Positions 12,081 to 23,060 of a stretch of DNA of 64,000 bases are shown here, in pieces (position 1 is the first letter of the stretch; every line of letters starts with the position of its first letter). Below the pieces are notes generated by a model. The model ran no database searches. It was not told where the DNA came from and worked only from the letters and a program-made list of their open reading frames with translations. The position numbers and the translations under genes were made by a program. Origin of the DNA: Stictocephala bisonia (taxonomy: Eukaryota; Arthropoda; Insecta; Hemiptera; Membracidae); assembly GCA_035578905.1 (NCBI GenBank), contig JAQJVL010000292.1:625501-689500 (forward strand). The letters run 5' to 3'.

Positions 12081-12240
12081 CTACTTTCACCAAGTTTAGG
12101 TTGTTGTGTTTTCTTTCTAATTGGAGAAAAAGTTTGATCTCCCAAAAGTGTAAATCTCCATCGGTACCTCCACTGATTATGTGAAGCAACAATTTTTTTA
12201 CTTTTTGTTCTGCTAATATTTTATCCAGCGTAGTCCATCA
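12081..12240 (-). pseudogene. Possible exon encoding a WD40-like repeat
   Basis: On the minus strand a frame of about 53 codons contains LHIISGGTDGDLHFWEIK. This resembles the end of a WD40 blade (GH...SGxxDGxLxxWD) with the terminal WD replaced by WE. The frame reaches back to a tryptophan after an in-frame TGA. It ends at a strong splice-donor-like site, GTAG|GTAAGG, with the intron side at 12080 and below. No other exon of the same gene was found nearby, and a LINE lies upstream. It could be one exon of a host gene interrupted by long introns, a processed remnant, or coincidence. I class it as unresolved and use the pseudogene type for lack of evidence of a complete gene. Confidence 0.3.
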
Positions 12241-12739
12241 TCGGAGAATCAGACAAGAATATTAAACTAAATAATATTCTAAAAACAAATTTCATTGGCG
12301 TTTCTACAGTTTCTTAACACTAAGACACACTGAACTAGAACTTATTTCTGTGGACTAGATAAAATAATATTGATTTTATAGTGATTGGGTTTTTTGGCTC
12401 TTTAAAAAAAGCAAAAACGAAATTCAAAGCCTGAACTTCATGTAAAAAAGTCAGTCTCTATAAAAATAATCATCCATACGGGAGAAGAAAGAAATTGTGA
12501 ACTAAAAATGTATCAACTAAATTCAGTTCATATTCACGGAATTTAGTGTATTATATAACTTTTAACAATCACATCCGAATATACAATAGGTGAAGCCGTT
12601 TTTTTAGGGTAAACGGCTCCTATATTTTTGGAAAAAATAAGCCTAAAATTACATCAACCAAAAATAAATAAATGAGCTACAGAAAGCCTGATAATATAAT
12701 ACTTTTAAATGCTTCTCTCGCAAAAGAGGAGTGATTTTT

Positions 12740-14092
12740 CATGAATTCCAACTTCTCTTTGGAAGATAAGTGCAATATGTTTAATGATTATTTCGATTTT
12801 CATATTGACAGCTGTTTTCCTATGTAAAAAATTAGAATCGGCAATGAAAAAGGATCAAACAAATGGATCACAAAATCCTGGTCTTAAGCGACCGACTAAA
12901 ATCTTTCTCAGAAATTTACAAAACAACGAACAATGAATATTTCAAATTATTTTTTAAGCAGCATAAAAATATTTACAGAAAAGTAATTCAAGCAACCAAA
13001 GCATACGAGGTGTTAAATAAAAGTTTACAGTCAAAGAATTTCTCCAAAGCAGCTTGGGACATTACAAATAACAAGAGTAAACATCAAAAGAAATTAAGCT
13101 GAACATCGGCGGCAGGTTGGTTAGCGATGCTTCTATTGTGGCTCATGAATTCAATTGTTTCTTTGCTGCTGTTGCAGACAATGAGGCACAACTTCCCTCA
13201 TTGGCTGAACGCATGCCTTCAAGAAGGCCAAGTCCAGCAACATCAATGGTACTGAGTCTTGTTTCTGAGGAAGAAATGTCTCAAATTATTCAAGAGGTCT
13301 CTACAAAAAAATCAAATGATTTAAATTTCATGCCAATGGCTCTAATAAATAAATGCTCCAAGCATATCTCGAGGCCATTGACAAATTTAGTAAATTTGTC
13401 TTTTCAAACTGGAGATTTTCCCTCACTCCTGAAAAAGCTAAAATAATACCAATTTATAAAAAGGAGATCTTTTTCACTAAATAACTATCGGCCAGTCTCT
13501 ATTTTGCCAATATTGAGCAAAAACATTTTCTAACAAGTATGTTGAATTTCCCAAATAAACACTACTAGCTCTCTGAGAACCAATTTGGTTCAGAAAGGGC
13601 AAATCAACTATAGACGCAGTGGTGAGTCTAACTGATATGGTGTGGAGGGATTAGAATGTCGTGAATTCACCCTTTGTGCAGGAATATAACACAAAAGGTA
13701 CGGACAACTACAGGACTGGGGTACATAGAACAATAACGTTTGAGCACTTGCCTTCAGAAGCAGGTGTTCGTTTCTACAACAGATTTACCGATTCTATGAA
13801 AATCACCACAACTCCGAAAGCCTTCAAAACTCGTCTTAAAGGCTTTTTAGCATATCATGCATTTTATGCTGTGAACGAGTTTTTGTCGAACAACTGGGAG
13901 ACCGTATAGTTTGTTAGCTGACACCGGTGCTGGAAGTGGGATTAATTTGAAGAATGAATGTATTCTAAATCTGTATGTATGAATGAATTTAGTAGAGTGA
14001 TTGATAACAAAATTATAGTTATTTTAGAAATATTTTGAGTTGCAATGCATTTATATATGTACTTACTGCAATAAAAACTGATTTGATTTGGA
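12740..14092 (+). pseudogene. LINE remnant A with an internal deletion of the RT core
   Basis: This is a decayed non-LTR retrotransposon polyprotein. The linker before the polymerase is readable at 12863-13102 (SKAAWDITNNKSK, a typical LINE linker motif). After a frameshift, 13117-13446 leads into the start of the RT domain. A short readable block follows in changing frames around 13440-13620, with YKK, NNYRPVSILP-like and NQFG/RKGKSTIDA-like motifs. The palm with YADD is missing. Near 13640 the sequence jumps to the C-terminal tail at 13661-13909 (NYRTGVHRTITFEHLPS, TPKAFKTRLKGFL). The tail and 3' UTR match the minus-strand element at 17957-19100, so both belong to one family. The 3' end is an A-rich stretch followed by GATTTGATTTG. 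It is inactive. Confidence 0.8.
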
Positions 14093-15909
14093 TTGTTTTT
14101 AACAATTAGGGTGTCAAAATATTCACCACTCTTCGTAGTTGTGCAAGGTCTTTATTGTTCAATATTTTCACTCTGAAGGGCACGGGAAGCCCTTAAAATA
14201 CGTTATTTATATATATAATATAAAAAATACGTTTTACTTTCATATTTTTATTGACGTAATAAAGTCAAACGTTATTAACTAATATAGATTTGAAGTAATA
14301 AAATTTTAACAACTGTTGGAATGTAAATATAAAAACAAACTCTAGGTACCCTTTTGAAATAGACTAAGTAATAAAATTGGGTTTTTGTATACATGAATAG
14401 ATAGCAAAGCAAGTGCTGTGAATGAGCTACTGTAAACAGATTTACATGTTACGGTTTTACTTGATAAAGTGTACCTACTAATTCCGAAGTCAAAATTAAA
14501 ATAACGTGGCGAGATTGGCACGTGAGGCGTGCAGGGGTTTACCCTACTTATTTAATAATAATTTTAACGTTCTGACAAAATATTAATTGAAATGTGTTTT
14601 ATTTAAATATTTTAGCGTTGACTACAAAAATATAGTAGACTTTGAATCTGCAAAGGTAATAGTGTTTCGTCTAAATTGCCCTGAAGGGAACGGATTATCT
14701 GATTGATCAAAGGCAATACAGATAACACACAATGGTTGTCTTGACGGAACCAGTGGTACCAACATCCCTCCAGTTGAAAAGAGTTGCTGATCAACAACTT
14801 GTTTTCCACGTTGAAGCCAAGTATAATTTATCAACTGACATGGATACTGCTTGAGTTCAAGTTAAACATGAAGCAATATGAAACTTGACGTTGAAGTTTT
14901 AAGAGTAAATAAAGCAGTAAAACATACTGAACAGTTTTAAACCCACGTCATTATAAATTTTGTTGGTTGGTAATCAGTCAAACAATTAATAGAATTAATA
15001 AAAGAGATAATCTTTTATAAAAATGTGTAAGCAGTATAAATAGTAATTGGAGAAATAAAATATGTAAATAGCTACTCCTGCAGCTTGGGCCAAACCTGGC
15101 TAGCAAAAAAGGTTAACATATCTTTTTTGGCACATTAGATTAACTTCTGTAATCAGCCTAGTGGAGTATAAAACATGATAACTATGTCGTTTGAATTTAA
15201 CGGACTAAATTATTGATTAACTAAAACATAAGGGCCATAAACAAATATAGGTGATTCAAACTCATTATAATTTATCGGAAAAAAATGTTTTTAAAGCGTT
15301 TCATTGTTTTTGAAATGATATTACTAATGTTTTTAATATTTAATTATTAAATTCTAATTTCGTTGCAAATACTATTTAGAAATAGTATATAATAATTATC
15401 ATATGATTATAAATAATAACTGTCAAGTAAAAGTAACGATATTTTAAAGAGTATTTATTTAAAACACGTTTATATAGGAACTACATAGGATTAATTATCT
15501 TACAAATAAATCCATTGTTAGCGTACAACATATGAACAAGTACCTTCCGAGATCAAAAATGGATAAAACAAATAATATTTAAAATCTAAAAACTTCGCTT
15601 TTTATTACAAACATCATTTTGTAGTTTTATACTTAATTCCATAATTATATTGTTATGAGAATAACTATCTAATAAAACGGACGAAATAGCAAGTATTACA
15701 ATAGTGAAACAGCTGATTGATAAAATATTGATTTGCGTAATCTCACAGTACGTACAGTAGTTAGTTATTGTGAAACTAGTGGGTTAAGAATTTACAAAGC
15801 ATTTTATCATTAGTTCCTGAGCACGTTTCAATGTTTACTTAAATAAATGATAAGCATAACAAATTATTCCATTAAAATAAATTGTTCGTTTTTACAAACA
15901 GTTAAAAAC
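14093..15909. other. AT-rich intergenic DNA, no gene recognised
   Basis: Two overlapping minus-strand frames at 14612-14834 (65 and 70 codons) have a less AT-biased composition than their surroundings, but no motif I recognise. They may be remnants of another element. The rest is AT-rich without structure. Confidence 0.45.
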
Positions 15910-16013
15910 TAGTCTTGACAAGGCCGTAGCTGAACACTCCCACGAGGCCACAAGCCGAGTTCCACAGAGGCTAAAGGCCAACGGGGAAAACCTCCAAAAC
16001 GAAATTTATTAAT

Positions 16014-16047
16014 AGCCTACCTACCTTGTATTTTAGGTAGGTAGGCT
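16014..16047. repeat. Perfect hairpin, 13-bp arms
   Basis: AGCCTACCTACCT at 16014-16026 is exactly complementary to 16035-16047, with an 8-nt loop. The surrounding 15930-16090 is less AT-rich than its neighbours and may be part of a decayed element. Confidence 0.85.
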
Positions 16048-16096
16048 CTACCTTAGCAACAACAAACGATCCTCAGGATCCTCTGTGTGAGCGAAG

Positions 16097-16131
16097 CTTT
16101 ACATATACCTGGTGCTATGGTATATGTAAAG
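16097..16131. repeat. Perfect hairpin, 13-bp arms, second of a pair
   Basis: CTTTACATATACC at 16097-16109 is exactly complementary to 16119-16131, with a 9-nt loop. It lies 50 bp after the first hairpin. Confidence 0.85.
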
Positions 16132-16787
16132 TGTATATATTATATAACCTATGAAATCCAAGACCAGTTTATATTAACCTGGGTGGTAAATAAGTGTAAG
16201 GGTTGATTTGGTATCGAAACATATCACATATAAATACAAAAACATAGGTGTATTTACACTTTAGACATATTATCATCTTCTATTGTTATTGTGAATTCTT
16301 CTTCATATACGTAAAGACAAAAAATCGATGACATTTCTCTCCATACATTCAGGAGATAGATATTTGGTATATACATCCAAAGGTATATTTCGCAATAGTG
16401 ACGAATTTTTAGACATATATAGGTCAGACAATTAAATCATTAGGCAGCCGGCCAACTTTGCATATGATCATAGCCAGGCATATGTCCTAGTGAGTGATGG
16501 AATGTGAATTAAGTATTAACAATCGATGGAAAATAATTATAATTATGCTTAAGTCCAATAGTATAATTTGACAATCCACAAGAGGTGCGGTCTTTAAATG
16601 TAACATAATGTAGCAAAATAAATGTACAATTAATGAATAAGGACAATAGAAAAGTATTTGAAACTAAACTACACTATCCGAAAGTCCAACTCATGAAACA
16701 CTACTAAGTGAACGTCTGAATATAGTGTAAGTAAGTAAGCGGATTACATACCGCCAAAATGTTCAGATAAGAAGAATCGTACGCGGT

Positions 16788-17005
16788 TGGCTTTACGTAG
16801 AAATGATGGAAAGGTTCTTGCAGAAACGACTATTCAGGAGTGTATAATGTCCCAGATCATTCTCATAATGTGGATTTGAGAGACTATTAGGAGCTTACTT
16901 TACGTAGAAATGATGGCAAGGCTCTTGCAGAAACGACTATTCAGGAGAGTAAAATGTCCTAGAATCCTAGATCATTCCTTATATGTGGGTTTGAGAGATT
17001 GTTGA
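16788..17005. repeat. Tandem duplication of a ~107-bp unit
   Basis: Two adjacent copies share CTTTACGTAGAAATGATGG, CTTGCAGAAACGACTATTCA and ATGTGG(G/A)TTTGAGAGA. The second copy carries a small insertion after AATGTCC. No coding sense is apparent. Confidence 0.85.
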
Positions 17006-17739
17006 TTAATGTGGCGAGGCTCAAAGAAAGTTAAATTCCGTTTTAAAAAGGAAAAGATTTTATTGATTTTTGTTCCTTATTGGAAAAAGATAATCTCTTT
17101 CTAAGAAAAATGGTACTTGACCCTCTTACATGAAAAAGTATTTAACTTAGATTTTTTTGTTTGTCACTGAATTATTAACTAATACATTTTTTTATAGTAA
17201 CATTTACAATATGTGGGTTTGAACTAAGACGATGCATACTTATGTACAGTCCAATTAATCTTAATATTCAACATTAGTGTGTGAAAGAATAATATCCTTT
17301 ATTATATACACATACAATTGATATTCCATCTAATATGAATATTTGCGCCTGTAATTTTGTTAGTTAGTGAGGCCCGCAACCACAGCTAATTTAAACTGCA
17401 TTTCATTTACATGGGACTACACTAGCACTCCACAATGGACCACAAAAATTGCTGATATTTGAGACTAAAAATTTAACATTGGATGATAAATCTATCTAAT
17501 ATATACCTACATGTTGGTATAAATGTCCACATGAAACCAATGTTAACAAATTATTCCTAAATCTCATGTCATAATTAATTTCTTATGTTTCTTATGCTTG
17601 CAGTCAACTCAAGGCATCGTTCGTGTACCTCATAACCTATTTATACAAGCGTATAATGCTTAGTTCACTCATAATGCTCCTAATTTATCGTAAATAAATA
17701 GACATTCCGTTCACCAAGACACCTGTAAATACTCGCCTA

Positions 17740-17950
17740 TTTCATTATAAGTATATTGTATCTAAAATTCTGGAGTATTTTTAAATAACTGAAGTGACAG
17801 TCAAATAATTAAATTGTAATATTTCTTATTGTTTGCCAAGCCATCTATACAGTTCCACTTAGTTCCCAAGCACGTGTTGCCTAAATAGCTGTTGTAATTT
17901 TAAGTGGCTGTAGTCATAGCACCCTGTCATTGAGTTATACTCCATGGGAG
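17740..17950 (+). repeat. Diverged ~210-bp repeat left of LINE B
   Basis: Resembles 19145-19355 in the same orientation. Shared order: ATAAGTATA, ATCTAAAA, AACTGAAGTG or GACTGAAGTG, AATTGTAAT, TGTTGCC, AGCTGTTGT or TAGCTGTTGT, GAGTTAT, ACTCCA. Identity is perhaps 65-70% by eye. LINE B lies between the two copies. Confidence 0.55.
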
Positions 17951-17956
17951 TATAAG

Positions 17957-19100
17957 TTCAAATCAAATCAAATCAAGTTTATTTTCCAAGATATTATAAA
18001 ATGTATAGTCATATTAAAAATATTCAAATTAATACATTCATACCACATCGAAACCTCATTCAAACATACATAATTTTCAGTCACACATTCATTCATGCCT
18101 AATTCCCACTTTCGGCGCCGGTTGTCAGTCATCTGATATGGTCTCCCAGTTGCATGCCATTTACTCGTCAGCACTGTAAAATGCATGAACGCTAGAGAGC
18201 GTTTGAGACGAGTTTTTAACGCCTTAGGCGTTGGTGCATTTTTAATTGAGTCCGGTAATTTTTTGACAAAACCAACGACCGTTTGTGAGGGCAAGCGTTC
18301 GTAGACTACAGTCCTGTGGCTTCCAGTTCGGTAGTCATCTCTGTGTCTGGTTTCGTGCGCATCTATATGCAGCCCACTTACCATGGCACTTTTTCATATG
18401 CAAAACATTGTTGTTTCCAATATGTAAAGACATGGCAGTATCAATAGTTTCATGTTTTTGAACGCTTCTATACAAGATTCTCTGAACTTTAACTGTACAA
18501 TTATACGAATCGCTTGTTTTTGCAATCTAAACGCTCTGCTGAACTGATTATTTATTGAAGCTCCCCACAGGACCTTCATATACCCTCATATACCGTAGGT
18601 GATATGAGGGTAGATCAAGCCATAATACGCCGTCATCAGAACCTGAGTTGGGCAGAATTAGGCTAAAGTTCTCAAGACATAAATGACTGAGGACAATTTT
18701 GAGCAAATATGGTCAATGTGATAATTCCAGGTTAACCCTCGATCCAGGTGTATTCCCAGGAATTTTGAACTAACAGCCTCATTTAGCAGAGTATCCCCAA
18801 ACCAAACGGTTGGCCTGTCAGTGATATCTTGTGGTCGCAACGAAAATGTTAATACATTACATTTGGAGGGGTTTACTTCGAGACTGAGATTATTGAAATG
18901 CTGAACGCAATTGTTTAAATCAACAAAGGATTGTTGTTTTAGGATCGGTTTTAATTTGTTGTTGAACAAGAGCGTCGTGTCATCCGCTTACTGTATCAGT
19001 CCCCCATGCAGTAGTGCTGACCCTATGTCGTTGACATAAATAAGAAAAAGAATTGGGCTGAGTATTGAACCCTAAGGGACTCCATATCTCAGCTCAATTG
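17957..19100 (-). pseudogene. LINE remnant B, 5'-truncated, same family as A
   Basis: Read on the minus strand, the element starts inside the RT domain at about 19100 with a GVP*GSILSPILFLIY block. The YADD motif follows near 18990, but its tyrosine codon has become a TAA stop. An open block at 18969-18658 covers the post-palm region (VNPSKCNVLTFS, FLGIHLDRGLTWNYHI). Further blocks lie at 18579-18394 and 18384-17968 (DDYRTGSHRTVVYERLPS, TPKALKTRLKRSL). The tail and UTR match remnant A. It ends on the minus strand with three to four TTGAT/TTTGA units, a short tandem 3' tail typical of LINEs. It is inactive: 5' truncation, stops and frameshifts. Confidence 0.85.
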
Positions 19101-19113
19101 TTATACTCATTCA

Positions 19114-19167
19114 ATAAATTATACTTATATTGAAATACTCACGCATTTCAATATAAGTATAATTTAT
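19114..19167. repeat. Perfect palindrome, 23-bp arms, at the LINE B breakpoint
   Basis: The 23 bases at 19114-19136 are exactly complementary to 19145-19167, with an 8-nt loop. It sits about 15 bp beyond the point where LINE homology ends, in flanking DNA. Confidence 0.9.
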
Positions 19168-19355
19168 CTAAAAACTCTTGGTAGTTTCAAGTGACTGAAG
19201 TGTCAGCATTGTAATTGTACTTCACTCAACACGGTTCTTATAGCTAATTAATTGTGGACCAAATGTTCACTTACTTCAGTAGCAGATGTTGCCCAAACAG
19301 GTGTAGTAATTTCAAGTAGCTGTTGTGGCAGCCATGTAATAGAGTTATCGGCCTA
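19145..19355 (+). repeat. Diverged ~210-bp repeat right of LINE B
   Basis: Partner of 17740-17950. The two copies probably formed a tandem or composite element before LINE B inserted. Confidence 0.55.
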
Positions 19356-20084
19356 CTCCACAGGCTGATTACTTGTAACAGCAATCTCCCTACTCAGCCC
19401 TTGAGCTTACTGTCCTGATGATATGCAAATATATATCTAGTTAGACCATATATTTATCTAGGTTCCGAAATGGAAATGAAGTTTCAAATAAAAGGACTTG
19501 TTCCCTCATGCAACAAAATTTTACAAATTTCCTTATATATTTAAAATTAGGGCTCAGTTTTTGAACAATAATAATTCTTTTTCTTGTTGTAAAATACGAA
19601 TTTATTTACATAATAACTTATTATTGAGGAGATCTTAGCAGTAACTCACAATAAATGAGACCATGCGCCTAATACTTTTATAATACGTCTTTAAATATAC
19701 ATATTTCTACTTAACATTATTTATGCAAACATTTACTGACGAAAAATACTCTATAGATAAGCCACTTGCAACTGACCTAATAAATGAACCTGTACGGAAG
19801 AGATGGATTGAGTGGTGGAAGTGAGAAGGAGGACTGCTATTCCTCCACTGTGTTATTCCATTTAATTTTGTCATAGAAAATGGGCCACGGAATGACAGCA
19901 CGTTACCAAGCTCCACCTACTACGTCATTATCAGCAGTAACGGTTGGTTAATTTCATTAACATTACCGAATCAAGCTAGCAAGATTACATTATATCATTA
20001 TATAGTATTTAAATAACAGTTAATAATTATGTAAACAATAAATAGCAGTTTAACAAACTCGTAGAGTTATTTTTGAACCTGATA
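19356..20084. other. Intergenic DNA, no gene seen
   Basis: A short minus-strand frame at 19707-19916 has no recognisable motif. Nothing else stands out. Confidence 0.5.
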
Positions 20085-21520
20085 GTCAGGGTTGATAGTC
20101 CTTCTTGTTTGTCTGATTTAAGGCCAATCATTAATGTCCAAAATATTGGAGAGGATTGTTTGTAATCAGCTGATTTCCTTCTTCAACTGTAACAACATCT
20201 TGCCTGACAGCCACTCAGGTTTCAGAAAGGGATTCAGCACCACATCAGCTTTACTTAATCTAAGTGAGAAACTGTTTTCATCTAAGGACAAAGATCTCTG
20301 TGGTAGTATGGCCTCTCTTGACTTTTCCAATCCATTTGAATCCGTCAATTTTGAAATGTTTCTTGCTAAGATGAACTATTATTGGTTTGGTAGTAGTGCG
20401 GTGATGTGGTTTGATTCGTACTTGTTTGGAAGAACTCGGTCACTAAAGTAAATAATCATTTCTCGGATGTCGCTTATAGAGAGTCTCAGGGTTGCCTCAG
20501 GGTAGCTGTCTGGGTCCCATTATGTTTCTTCTATACACAGCAGATCTTGAATCTTTACTAACTCACTGTTCTCTGTACTCGTATGCAGACGATACTCAGC
20601 TAGTACTATCATATCATTCTCCCAATATAGCCTTAGCTGTTCAGCAAATGAATGCAGGACTGTTGGAGGTCAATCTTTAGGTGGATGGCCACGGTCTTAA
20701 ATTAAATCCTAATAAATGCTCTATTGTTCATTTCCAACCTCCTGCAGTAAAGAATATCATGAAGGATGATTCGCTGTCTATGTCTTTGGGTGGGGAACCT
20801 TTGACGGTATCCGAGACTGTAAATATTCTAGGCGTAACATTAGACACACAATTAACCTTTTCCTTTCATGTTAGAAATGTGACCCGCAGCACAATGTGCA
20901 GGTTGAGAGTTTTATTTAGGGTTAGTGGGTTGCTCCAAGAGCAACCCAAACTACAGACAGTAAATAGTATTATTTTCACTGTAATATTGTATGCGCTTCC
21001 AGTTTTCAGAAGTAGGTTATCCCTTGACAACACTGTCTCACTCCAAAGACTGCAACACTCAGCCATTAGGTTTGTGTACAGTCTCAGGAAATATGACCAT
21101 GTCAGTCAAGCTCGAGAAAAAGCAAAAACACTTCCATTAAAGCATATGGATAACTAGTTGGGAAGTGGCTTGTTTAGTCCACAAGATTCTGCTATCTGGT
21201 ACACCCACTTATTTGAGGAACATGCTGCGGGCTCGTTCAGAGGTTAGTGTACGGCGCCAGGACTGCATGCTAGAGGTACCCAAAGTGAAACTCAAGGTGG
21301 GAAGGAATGCTTTTTCTTACTTTGCTCTCCAGATTTACAACGGAATTCAACAGAATTTCAAAGCACTCAGCTATGTATCTTTTAAAAATAAACTTGAGCT
21401 ACATTTGGAATATGATTTTTTTAAATCTAAGTTGTGTAAAATATATTTTGTTTTGTGATTTTAGCCTAGTCCTTGGTAACATACATGTAATTTTTAAATT
21501 ACTTAAGTTTTTTTAAAAAA
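20085..21520 (+). pseudogene. LINE remnant C: RT domain to C-terminus, different family
   Basis: This is a non-LTR reverse transcriptase lacking its endonuclease. RT motifs run in order: SDLRPI (about 20115), SKILERIV, SGFRKGFSTTSALLNL, the palm A block ASLDFSNPFESVNF (canonical would be DFSKAF), LPQGSCLGPIMFLLY at about 20490, SYADDTQ at about 20576, and LKLNPNKCSIVHF. The C-terminal region at 21165-21458 has PTYLRNMLRARSE and YNGIQQNFKALS, as in CR1/Jockey-type LINEs. Lesions are a frameshift near 20130, a frameshift between 20451 and 20492, an in-frame TAG at 20678-20680, and a TAG/frameshift at 21155-21165. The palm sequence differs clearly from remnants A and B, so this is a separate lineage. 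It is inactive. Confidence 0.85.
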
Positions 21521-22329
21521 CAACTTTATGTTGAAAAATGCTCCAAACAAAGACGTTATTTATTTATGTTAGTCACGCCCGTAAAGTATAGTAGCTCAGC
21601 GGTGGAACGATTCCCCTCTGCTGCTGAAGGTCCTACATATACTAAATATAACAAGAAGATGTCCGGCCAAATTATGGAGGAAAGTAAATTGTTAATGTTT
21701 AGAATGAACACATAATCCTAAAATCAAACATTTCAAAGTTTACGATGCCCTTCACTACACAAAATGTTACTCTTATCTACCAATATTTACTTTGAGAATC
21801 ACTGAGAGTTAATTGTTGAATTGCTAAGACGAGTGTAAGCCACATGTTCCAGTAGTCCTAAAAGGTACGTGTATCTGCAAAGTGTTTTTGTCATATGCCA
21901 GATATAGTGTGATGGTCTTTTGCACTCAGTGCTGATAAGGGGAAGTTCTCCAGTATTAAAACGTTTAGAATCACAAAAAAAGTTCAGTTAAGAATAATAA
22001 TGCTAGTTTCTATATGAAATTCCTAAACCTAACGGTAAATAGTCGAGATTCATACATATTTGACAACATAAATTAGTAAATTGACTTACTGACAATATCT
22101 ACATAATTTGGACAAGAACAAAACGCACGTACAATTTTTTTTTCGTATCACCTGTTATACGGTAGCTATAAAATGCTCCCTAGGAAATAAAAGTATAAAA
22201 ATACTAGAATAAACTATTCATACAATTAGGTTAATTGTATTCTTTACAAATATCCATATAAGATGGCCTAAAAATAATCAAAACACAATATATTACTTTA
22301 GTTTTAATGCTGAATTATTGAAAGAATAC
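21521..22329. other. AT-rich intergenic DNA, no gene seen
   Basis: No supported gene or repeat. Confidence 0.5.
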
Positions 22330-22870
22330 CAGTTGGGTTTGGGGAAGGGGGAGGATGGAGGTCGAGTGTTTCCTGGATGAAACCCTCTAAAACCACATCC
22401 ACTTTAGGCTGATAATTAATTAAGGCGTACCAATCGTGTGAAGAAACTAGGGTTGGAGGTCAGTCGTTCTGGGGCCTTGTTAATCCAACGAAAGCTCCTG
22501 TAGAACTATGTCATCTTAGAACGAGAGTTAATGAATACGAACCAGTCGTGGAAAGAGGATAAGGGTGGAGACTCCAGTACTTATATGGCCTTGATAATAC
22601 GTTGATAGTCCCCCTCAAACCATATATACACTTAGGGCCGAAGGCACACCAGTCGTGGGTAGAGGATAGGAGAGGAGATTCCAGTACTTCCATGGCCTTG
22701 ATAATGCGTTGATAGTCCCCCTCAAACCATATATACACTTAGGGCCGAAGGCGCACAAGTCATGGGTAGAGGATATGGGTGGAGACTCCAATACTTCCAT
22801 GGCCTTGATGATGCGTTAAGGCCCCTGAAGCCAGTCGTGGGTAGAGAGGCATTGACAATGTAATGAAAGT
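22330..22870. repeat. 107-bp tandem repeat, about 3 good and 2 degenerate copies
   Basis: The anchor TGGCCTTGAT recurs at 22586, 22693 and 22800, spacing 107 bp. Each unit carries CCCCCTCAAACCATATATAC and a GTGGGTAGAGGATA block. Copies before 22510 are strongly diverged. The overlapping minus-strand frames here (MYIWFEG, MEVLESP) are repeat translations, not genes. Confidence 0.9.
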
Positions 22871-23004
22871 CCCCCCCCTTACACGCTCTCTTGGGCCCAT
22901 GATTTGACTGAAGGTTTTTTATGAGCAATTGAAGTAATCAATAAATGTCATAGGTGTGATATTTTGAGGAGTAACTAGGTGATACCATATTAAGTAAAGC
23001 TGGA

Positions 23005-23060
23005 GGTCCCATATTCGCCCATATCTCTACGATCGGCGTCTTATAAATGAACAATGAAGG
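23005..23060 (+). repeat. Short dispersed motif shared with the satellite block
   Basis: CATATTCGCCCATATCTC then ACGATCG and a TAATGAA-like end is also found at 56650-56700 and in that region's duplicate near 62514-62565. The shared length is about 45 bp. Confidence 0.6.
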
